Of a DNA stretch of 6,102 nucleotides, positions 1 through 4,883 are shown in pieces. Origin of the DNA: Anaerolineales bacterium (GTDB lineage: Bacteria > Chloroflexota > Anaerolineae > Anaerolineales > E44-bin32); assembly GCA_011772595.1 (NCBI GenBank), contig WVZH01000432.1, positions 225,087 through 231,188 of the forward strand, given 5' to 3'. Every line of letters starts with the position of its first letter. The first letter of the stretch is position 1. The notes below the pieces were generated by a model that saw only the letters and a list, made by a program, of their open reading frames with translations, did no database searches and was not told the origin of the DNA. Position numbers and translations under genes: made by a program.

Positions 1-1
1 G

Positions 2-361
2 GCAAGCGAACGAATAGAGGTCTTGATCCAAACGGCGATCCAAGACATCAAACGCTTAAGTCGGATGATGCCACTAGCTTACGAGTTTATAGCCCTGGCT
101 GCTCGACGCCAGCTCGTCCGCAGCGCGATCAGAAGATACTACGCACACTATCAGGCGATCCTCTCGGAAATTATCCGACAAGGCATGGAGGCGGGCGAAT
201 TTGAGCCGGGTGACCCCGATGATGTGGCGGTAGCCGCCATCGGCTTCGTCGAGGGGATGGCGCTGATGTGGTTCCTCGGTCCCGGGAGGGTGGATTGGGA
301 TCGTATGGGTGACTTGCCGAACAAGATCCTCTTGCAGGGCATACGAAAAAAAGAGGTCTAG
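2..361 (+). CDS. TetR-family transcriptional regulator, C-terminal part (5' end outside window)
   Basis: The reading frame is open from base 2, so this is the C-terminal about 119 residues of a longer protein. The TTG at 23 is not a real start. The visible part is an all-helical ligand-binding and dimerisation domain; the DNA-binding helix-turn-helix lies before the window. It aligns without gaps to residues 83-196 of the complete TetR at 3924-4523, with about one third identity by hand count. Shared blocks include R-YY---Y, QG-E-GEF, DP-DVAVA and EG----W. By that alignment about 82 residues are missing upstream. The stop codon (359-361) is followed at once by the ATG of the methyltransferase-HgcA-like fusion, so the two genes are almost certainly co-transcribed. 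The regulator probably represses its own operon in response to a small, likely hydrophobic, molecule. Family assignment rests on the paralogue; the ligand is unknown. Confidence 0.85.
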   Translation, partial: ASERIEVLIQTAIQDIKRLSRMMPLAYEFIALAARRQLVRSAIRRYYAHYQAILSEIIRQGMEAGEFEPGDPDDVAVAAIGFVEGMALMWFLGPGRVDWDRMGDLPNKILLQGIRKKEV

Positions 362-1984
362 ATGGCGACTGTCTTTATGAAGTGGCTCGAAACGCGGCCT
401 GAGGATTACGATCGCGGTATCCGCTTGCTCACGTTGGGCAGACTTAAAGAGTTGCAGGGTCAGATCGTCTCACGGATGATCCAGGAGGGTGTGCAGGTCT
501 TGGAGATCGGCTGCGGTACCGGCGCCCTCACGGTTTCTATGGCGCAAGCAGGAGCGACGGTGGTCGGCATCGACATCGCTGCGGGCATGCTGGCGCAAGC
601 CGAGCGCCGTGTGCAAGCGTTGGGGTTGGAGAACCGGGTTACTCTGACGTTGATGGACGCAGCAATAGTCGCAGAGCGATTCGAACCAGCGAGCTTTGAT
701 CTCATCGTTAGCAGCCTGGCATTCAGTGAGATGACACCCCAGGCACAGGCTTTCGTGCTCGAATCTTGTTTGCATCTCTTGACAACCGGTGGCCGCTTGG
801 TCGTCCTAGATGAAGTTTCGCCCGACGGTATCCTCGAGCGACTAGTCGTGAGCTCCGTGCGCCTACCGCTACGGTTGGTCACATGGTTATTGACGCGTGC
901 GACAACGCATCCACTGCGTGACTTCAGGTCGACGCTCTCACGAACGGGATTTGTAGCTCAAATTGTTGCTTCTCGTCTTTCAGGAAGTTTACAGCTAATC
1001 GTGGCGACGCCTGCACACGACTTCGAGGTGGGGAAGATTCCGGCTATAGTTCATGGTCGGCTTCGCCATCGAGTGACACTGCGCACACGGATCATCGATC
1101 TCTGGGCGACGTTTTTCCGCATTCTCCCACCTTATCCTAAGGTGGTGCCAGGATTGTATTCCGTTGGTGAGGTAAGTGTGGATTCGCCGGTCTTGGTGAC
1201 CGGCAATTTCGACTTGACTGTACGGGCGTTGCTCAAGGCGATCGATGGCAGATTGGACGCTTGGGTACTCGTCGTAGATTCGGCCGGAATCAACGTGTGG
1301 TGTGCTGCTGGAGGAGGTTTTCTCACGGCTGAAAAGATTATTGGGGCGTTACGCATCAGTCGTTTGGATGAGATTGTCCGTCATCGTATCTTAATCTTGC
1401 CTCAATTAGCTGCAAACGGCGTCGACGGGTGGCGTATTCGTGAGCAAACGAATTGGGGGGTGCACTGGGGGCCGATACGAGCAGCGGATCTGCCCGCGTA
1501 CTTAGAAGCTGGACGTAAAAAGACGGAGGCAATGCGTCACGTGCGCTTTCCCTTGAGAGATCGTCTGGAGATGATGGCTGCCACGCTGGGCTTTTATGGT
1601 CTGATGATTTTAGTCCCTGTGGCTATATTCTGGCGTACGATGTTTTGGCCGGTGGCAGTCAGTATGATCGGTCTTTCAGCGTTTTACACCGTGGTGCTTC
1701 CGTGGCTTCCCGGTCGAGATGGCTTGGCGAAGAGCTTTCCCCTCGCGTTGATCGCTCTGATAGGGATGTTTATCTACTCGAAATTATGGGCGCCGGTGCC
1801 TGTCTCGGGATTGTTTGACCGTGCGATCGGGTTGACGGCCTTGTCAGTGTTTGTGGGTGCTGAGTTGCAAGGAATGTCCCCCCTCATGCGCGGTGAGCAA
1901 GCTAATTGGGGATGGGAGGCATTCATTGGTGTGCTGCTGGGGCTGACATATTGGTTGCTGCCGATGGCGTTAGGTTGGAGATGA
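362..1984 (+). CDS. Fusion of class I SAM methyltransferase (CpaM-like) with HgcA-like corrinoid membrane protein
   Basis: This 540-residue protein has two parts. Residues about 1-215 form a class I SAM methyltransferase: motif I VLEIGCGTG at 46-54, the acidic ribose-binding D71 in GIDIA, FDLIVSSLAF near 112-121 and GGRLVVLDE near 143-151. Residues about 255-540 are HgcA-like: PKVVPGLY near 259, SPVLVTGNF near 275, and the corrinoid cap-helix motif NVWCAAGGG at 311-319. C314 is the expected lower cobalt ligand. HRILILPQL and GPIRAADLPAYL follow, then five likely membrane helices (about 408-424, 427-448, 459-474, 487-503, 520-537). In known HgcA the corrinoid carries a methyl group to Hg(II). 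Here the fused domain could load the corrinoid from SAM or methylate the substrate itself; this is inference. The name CpaM (corrinoid protein-associated methyltransferase) is recalled from public annotation. HgcA's usual cap-helix Lys is Gly318 here, so mercury as substrate is unproven. The start follows AAGAGG at 351-356 with 5-base spacing. Confidence 0.88.
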   Translation: MATVFMKWLETRPEDYDRGIRLLTLGRLKELQGQIVSRMIQEGVQVLEIGCGTGALTVSMAQAGATVVGIDIAAGMLAQAERRVQALGLENRVTLTLMDAAIVAERFEPASFDLIVSSLAFSEMTPQAQAFVLESCLHLLTTGGRLVVLDEVSPDGILERLVVSSVRLPLRLVTWLLTRATTHPLRDFRSTLSRTGFVAQIVASRLSGSLQLIVATPAHDFEVGKIPAIVHGRLRHRVTLRTRIIDLWATFFRILPPYPKVVPGLYSVGEVSVDSPVLVTGNFDLTVRALLKAIDGRLDAWVLVVDSAGINVWCAAGGGFLTAEKIIGALRISRLDEIVRHRILILPQLAANGVDGWRIREQTNWGVHWGPIRAADLPAYLEAGRKKTEAMRHVRFPLRDRLEMMAATLGFYGLMILVPVAIFWRTMFWPVAVSMIGLSAFYTVVLPWLPGRDGLAKSFPLALIALIGMFIYSKLWAPVPVSGLFDRAIGLTALSVFVGAELQGMSPLMRGEQANWGWEAFIGVLLGLTYWLLPMALGWR

Positions 1985-1988
1985 AACG

Positions 1989-2261
1989 ATGGCAGAGTCA
2001 CCATCCATACGTTCGCTGATTGCGGAACATTGGCGCCTTGCACGAACCTTGCGTGCGTTGAAAATCCACTTCTATCCGCAGCGATGTAAAGGTGTCTGGC
2101 AGTGCTTTGAAGTTTGTCCGATTGGATGTTGGCAACCAAACTACGAACAACGTGTAGCTGTCTTCGACCACGCAGAACGGTGTATTGCTTGTGGCGCGTG
2201 CGTGCTTCAATGCCCAGAAGGGGCGATCGAGTTGAGGGTACTTCATGGCAGAGTTGATTAA
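1989..2261 (+). CDS. HgcB-like ferredoxin with altered first Fe-S motif
   Basis: A 90-residue ferredoxin starting 4 bases after the HgcA-like gene, with GGAG (1977-1980) 8 bases before its ATG. The second motif is a textbook 4Fe-4S set: C65, C68, C71, C75-P. The first motif is unusual. C33, C39 and C43-P are present, but the cysteine expected at position 36 is Val, and an extra C47 follows in CPIGCW. Total cysteines are eight, so two clusters remain possible with a rearranged ligand. In the HgcAB system the ferredoxin is thought to reduce the corrinoid cobalt; position and family suggest the same role here. As I recall, canonical HgcB carries further conserved cysteines after the second cluster, including a C-terminal pair used for metal handling. 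This protein ends 15 residues after C75 and has none. The basic N-terminal segment (about 8-28) could dock at the membrane partner. An ordinary ferredoxin is the alternative, but synteny favours the HgcB-like reading. Confidence 0.85.
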   Translation: MAESPSIRSLIAEHWRLARTLRALKIHFYPQRCKGVWQCFEVCPIGCWQPNYEQRVAVFDHAERCIACGACVLQCPEGAIELRVLHGRVD

Positions 2262-2739
2262 AGAGCCTCGTCCACCGCGCGGCATCATGCGTATCATTTT
2301 CAGATTCCCAATTACGCTCTACCGTGCAGGCCTGGGATGGGTGTTTGGTGATCGCGCCTTGATGCTCACCCACATTGGCAGGATCAGCGATCTTCCACGC
2401 CAAGCTGTAATCGAGGTGATGCGCTACGACAAAGAGAGCGATACCTACTTCATCGCCTCAGGTTGGGGTGAGAAGTCCGATTGGTTCCTGAATATTCAAA
2501 AGAATCCTCACGTCCAAGTGATTGTTGGGCGAAGGCGGTTTAAGGCTGTCGCAAAGCTTCTCCCGATTGAACAGGCCGCAGACGAGATCTTGCGTTACGC
2601 GAGGCGTTACCCACTAGCATTTCGAATATTGACGCGCTTCATCGGATATCGCGTGAGGGACACGGAGGAGGACATCCGTGCGTGTGCGCAGGTGTTGCCT
2701 CTCTTCGCTCTGCATCCTGACGAGAGTGTTGATGGTTGA
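2245..2739 (+). CDS. Nitroreductase-family deazaflavin (F420)-dependent oxidoreductase
   Basis: A 164-residue protein of the DUF385/Ddn-like family, a split beta-barrel flavin-fold group that often uses coenzyme F420 for hydride transfer. Family hallmarks seen are LTHIGRISDLPRQAV at 41-55, matching the usual GR-SG-PR pattern, and SGWGEKSDWFLNIQKNP at 72-88, matching the W--NL--NP segment, followed by a V-VGRRRF strand near 91-97. An N-terminal helix FPITLYRAG (21-29) resembles the membrane-associating helix of Ddn-type proteins. The ATG lies inside the ferredoxin gene, giving a 17-base overlap that suggests translational coupling; GAGGG at 2234-2238 is well placed. An in-frame ATG at 2287 would remove 14 residues but lacks that support. 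Its place in the methyltransferase-corrinoid-ferredoxin operon suggests it reduces the same substrate or supplies reducing power; this is inference. F420 itself cannot be proven from the sequence, and FMN or heme binding occurs in related families. Confidence 0.82.
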   Translation: MAELIKEPRPPRGIMRIIFRFPITLYRAGLGWVFGDRALMLTHIGRISDLPRQAVIEVMRYDKESDTYFIASGWGEKSDWFLNIQKNPHVQVIVGRRRFKAVAKLLPIEQAADEILRYARRYPLAFRILTRFIGYRVRDTEEDIRACAQVLPLFALHPDESVDG

Positions 2740-2762
2740 ACATGTGTGGGGAAGGCATCCGA

Positions 2763-2808
2763 CACTTGGATCGTGAAGACGAGTTTAAAATCGGTTTGAT
2801 TCCAAGTG
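2763..2808. repeat. 8-bp inverted repeat in the gap before the patatin gene
   Basis: CACTTGGA at 2763-2770 is matched exactly by TCCAAGTG at 2801-2808, with 30 bases between the arms. It lies in the 94-base gap between the oxidoreductase stop and the patatin start. There is no GC-rich stem followed by a T-run, so it is not a standard terminator. It could be a spaced operator or a weak mRNA stem. An 8-bp match in about 100 bases may also be chance. Confidence 0.3.
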
Positions 2809-2833
2809 CGGCTGACAGAGAAGGAAGGGCGAG

Positions 2834-3751
2834 ATGTTAGCGCTCGTGATGAGTGGCGCAGCGAACTACGGCTCTATGCAGGCAGGCGCATTGGAAATCC
2901 TTTTTGATGCGGGTTTTCGCCCCGAGATGGTGGTGGGCACATCCGCGGGAGCCTTGAACGCCATCTACATGGCGATGAACCCTTCGCCAGAGGGTGTCTT
3001 ACGCTTGCAGGACATCTGGCGTGCGACGAGCCAGAAGGAGGTCGGTACACCAACCCCGATCGGTGTAATGCGGCGGTTGGTCAGACGGCGTGAAAGTCTG
3101 GTGACCAATGATCCGTTGGCGGCGTTTCTGAATGCAAACCTCCCAGAAGGGTTAGCTACTTTTGAACAGCTCAAGGCGCATGCGGGGATCCTGGCGTATG
3201 CAGTCGCGGTTTGTGTGGAAACGGGGGATTTGCGTGTTTTCGGTGACCATGCGACGGACCGCCTGGAAGACGGTGCGATGGCGAGCACCGCCGTTCCACC
3301 TTACTTCCCACCGTGGGAAGTGGGCGCCTACAGATATCTGGATGGAGGCGTGTACACCAAGCTCCCCATGCGTGTGGCTATCGAGAGGGGCGCCACGCAG
3401 ATCCTGGCGTTGGATGTCACACATTTGATGGGGTCCAAGGAGACCGCGCAAGGGATTTTGGGGCTCAGCGCCTACGCGGTTTCCTTGATGTTGGAAGCAC
3501 AAGTGGCGAGGGAAATTGCGTGGTCCAAAGCCACGCGGGCATCTGTGCGGGTGATCCGCTTGAACGCTCCTGTAGACATCGCTTTTTGGGACTACACACA
3601 AGCGGAAAGGTTGATTCACATCGGACGTGAAATCGCGACAGAGCAACTCAAAGCTGATCCGATACGTTTTTCTCCGCAATCGCTGATACGCATTCGTCGC
3701 CGTCTGATGAATTTGGTCTTGAAGGTCGATCAGCTATATCCCTTCCGGTGA
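2834..3751 (+). CDS. Patatin-like phospholipase / serine acylhydrolase
   Basis: A 305-residue patatin-family protein that would hydrolyse acyl esters of lipids with a Ser-Asp dyad. The nucleophile elbow GTSAG is at 35-39 (S37), and the catalytic Asp is D170 in the DGG motif at 170-172. ASTAVPPYFPP at 150-160 matches the conserved segment before the Asp, and a helix-forming AGALNAIYMA follows the Ser as usual. The length is typical of bacterial single-domain members such as the RssA/YlbK type. No signal peptide is visible, so it is probably cytosolic or at the inner membrane face. The N-terminal oxyanion loop is unusual: SGAANYG at 7-13 where the family normally has a Gly-rich run with Arg or Lys before the last Gly; Tyr stands there. 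A purine-rich AAGGAAGGG at 2821-2829 precedes the ATG. It is separated from the upstream operon by 94 bases and may still be read through. The natural substrate is unknown. Confidence 0.88.
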   Translation: MLALVMSGAANYGSMQAGALEILFDAGFRPEMVVGTSAGALNAIYMAMNPSPEGVLRLQDIWRATSQKEVGTPTPIGVMRRLVRRRESLVTNDPLAAFLNANLPEGLATFEQLKAHAGILAYAVAVCVETGDLRVFGDHATDRLEDGAMASTAVPPYFPPWEVGAYRYLDGGVYTKLPMRVAIERGATQILALDVTHLMGSKETAQGILGLSAYAVSLMLEAQVAREIAWSKATRASVRVIRLNAPVDIAFWDYTQAERLIHIGREIATEQLKADPIRFSPQSLIRIRRRLMNLVLKVDQLYPFR

Positions 3752-3841
3752 GAGTGCAGCTTGGATCGAGATCAAACCGGCGTATTGCGTGCTGTGTTTA
3801 CCATGAAAAATATTAGAAAGCGGTATCTACGTATGTCGAGA

Positions 3842-3886
3842 TTGCATAGGCGACTTGACACGGACAATAATATATGCGACGATGAT
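3842..3886 (+). promoter_or_regulatory. Candidate promoter region for the tetR-exporter operon
   Basis: The 172-base gap before the TetR gene becomes clearly AT-rich here. A consensus -35 hexamer TTGACA lies at 3855-3860. With 17-base spacing the -10 would be GACGAT (3878-3883), which is weak. An alternative pairs TTGCAT (3842-3847) with AATAAT (3866-3871) at 18-base spacing. Either places the palindrome at 3892-3905 close to the transcription start, as expected for a repressor site. The exact hexamers are uncertain. The rest of the gap (3752-3841) shows no feature I can name, and no clear terminator follows the patatin gene. Confidence 0.4.
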
Positions 3887-3891
3887 AGTCG

Positions 3892-3905
3892 ACTGACCGG
3901 TCAGT
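3892..3905. promoter_or_regulatory. Perfect palindromic operator, probable TetR binding site
   Basis: ACTGACCGGTCAGT is a perfect 14-bp palindrome ending 18 bases before the ATG of the TetR gene. Size, symmetry and position between the likely promoter and the start codon fit a TetR-family autorepressor site. I found no second exact copy in the other gaps of this window. The site for the truncated TetR operon would be upstream of the window. Confidence 0.72.
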
Positions 3906-3923
3906 ATAGTACGGGGTGAAACG

Positions 3924-4523
3924 ATGGCTCCACGTCCTGATGTCAGCCAGCAGAGAAAAAGTGAGATCCTGGATGCTGCCGCGGTGGTGTTTTCCCGGGC
4001 AGGCTTTCACGAAACGCGAATGGATGACGTCGCCGAGCAAGCTGGCGTAAGCAAGGGTACCCTTTACTGGTATTTCGAAAGTAAAGAAGACCTCATCTTC
4101 AAGCTACTCGACAGAATGTTTGAACGTGAATTTCAGAAAGCGAGTGAATTGCTGCAGGTCGAGATTCCTGTCAGGGAGAAGCTGGAATTGATTCTGGATT
4201 CGACCACGCAGGAGATCGCGGAGTTGGAACCACTGATGCCGATACTGTTCGAATTCTGGGGAATGGTGCAGCGCCGCGACGAGGTGAGGCGAGTCATGGG
4301 TCGCTACTACCTGGACTATCTAGACGTTGTTGTACCACTTCTTCAACAAGGCATCGAGCAGGGGGAGTTCCGCCAACTCGACCCGAGGGACGTGGCAGTG
4401 GCGATGGGTGCGATTATCGAGGGCACCATTATCTTATGGGCCGCTATTCCTGAAAGGATCGATTTGAAGGAGGACATTCGAAAGGGAGCGAGTTTCATTC
4501 TCGATGTTTTGATAGCCGACTGA
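3924..4523 (+). CDS. TetR-family transcriptional regulator, complete
   Basis: A 199-residue repressor-type regulator. Residues about 12-58 are the classic TetR DNA-binding domain: KSEILDAAAVVFSRAGFHET, then the helix-turn-helix MDDVAEQAGVSKGTLYWYF and ESKEDLI. Residues about 60-199 form the helical ligand-binding domain, including GRYYLDYLD, QQGIEQGEF and DPRDVAVAMGAIIEG. The length is normal for the family. GGGGTG (3913-3918) precedes the ATG. A perfect palindrome just upstream suggests autoregulation, and the genes downstream are a small membrane protein and an ABC exporter, so it most likely derepresses export when a ligand binds. Its ligand domain is a clear paralogue of the truncated regulator at the start of the window. 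The ligand is unknown. Confidence 0.95.
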   Translation: MAPRPDVSQQRKSEILDAAAVVFSRAGFHETRMDDVAEQAGVSKGTLYWYFESKEDLIFKLLDRMFEREFQKASELLQVEIPVREKLELILDSTTQEIAELEPLMPILFEFWGMVQRRDEVRRVMGRYYLDYLDVVVPLLQQGIEQGEFRQLDPRDVAVAMGAIIEGTIILWAAIPERIDLKEDIRKGASFILDVLIAD

Positions 4524-4590
4524 TACCCTGTGTGGGGCGCTATCATCGGCTTGTATATCCTCGATATCGTATTTGTTTGACTCATCAAAT

Positions 4591-4596
4591 AGGAGG
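4591..4596 (+). promoter_or_regulatory. Strong ribosome binding site deciding the start of the small membrane gene
   Basis: AGGAGG, a full Shine-Dalgarno core, sits 7 bases before the ATG at 4604. It decides this start over the in-frame GTG at 4532, which has no ribosome site and would add 24 polar residues ahead of the first membrane helix. Just upstream, TTTGA (4576-4580) and TCAAA (4585-4589) can form a small 5-bp stem with a 4-base loop. Confidence 0.75.
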
Positions 4597-4603
4597 CAAT
4601 GGC

Positions 4604-4873
4604 ATGGATATCCTTATTATGGTCGTTGTCATGATTGTTGTAGGGCTTGTCGTTGGGGCGCTCGCAGGCGTGATTTGGAAGGACAATCGCCCCATCGGGG
4701 CTCAGGGGGACTACATTGTCGCGGTGATCACGACCGTCGCCGTTGGCCTGATCGATTGGTTTGTCATCCCGGCGATGGGGTTTAGCGATATCTGGAAGTA
4801 CTTAGGCGTCGCACTTGAGCCGCCACTGCTGGCGTTGTTCATTCTCTGGCTTATCCGCCGTGCTAAGCGTTGA
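4604..4873 (+). CDS. Small three-helix membrane protein (GlsB/YeaQ/YmgE-like)
   Basis: An 89-residue, strongly hydrophobic protein with three likely membrane helices: about residues 3-24 (very rich in Val, Ile and Met), 38-57 and 67-85. It has a short basic C-terminus, IRRAKR. The first helix ends in GALAGVIWK, and the overall layout (helix, short polar loop, helix, helix, RR-rich tail) resembles the small transglycosylase-associated GlsB/YeaQ/YmgE family. The match is by architecture and a few small residues, so it is tentative. The gene lies 80 bases after the TetR gene and 10 bases before the ABC ATPase, so it is probably in the same operon. It could be an accessory or stabilising subunit of the exporter. 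That position is where related operons often carry an HlyD-type adaptor, which this is not. Confidence 0.7.
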   Translation: MDILIMVVVMIVVGLVVGALAGVIWKDNRPIGAQGDYIVAVITTVAVGLIDWFVIPAMGFSDIWKYLGVALEPPLLALFILWLIRRAKR

Positions 4874-4883
4874 AACCAAATCA

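Noticed and set aside
362..1984. Calling this gene plainly hgcA, and the pair a mercury-methylation locus.
   Set aside because: The fusion, the missing cap-helix Lys and the ferredoxin's changed cysteines make the mercury function unproven; HgcA-like is the supported wording.
1982..1993. The 12-base string TGAAACGATGGC around the ferredoxin start recurs at 3917-3928 around the TetR start.
   Set aside because: It is a short start-codon context and probably coincidental; no longer flanking repeat supports a mobile or duplicated origin.
1774..2403. A 209-codon frame on the minus strand.
   Set aside because: It spans three well-supported plus-strand genes and shows no recognisable domain; it is a shadow frame.
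3152..3679. A 175-codon minus-strand frame and overlapping plus-strand frames inside the patatin gene.
   Set aside because: The patatin frame carries all catalytic motifs; the others are low-complexity shadow translations.
3803..3919. A 38-codon frame MKNIRKRYLRMSRLHRR... upstream of the complete TetR gene.
   Set aside because: It has no ribosome binding site, runs through the likely promoter and the palindromic operator, and its composition looks like AT-rich intergenic DNA.
4532..4603. Upstream GTG start extending the small membrane protein by 24 residues.
   Set aside because: No ribosome site precedes 4532, while a full AGGAGG precedes the ATG at 4604, and the extension is polar and unlike the membrane family.
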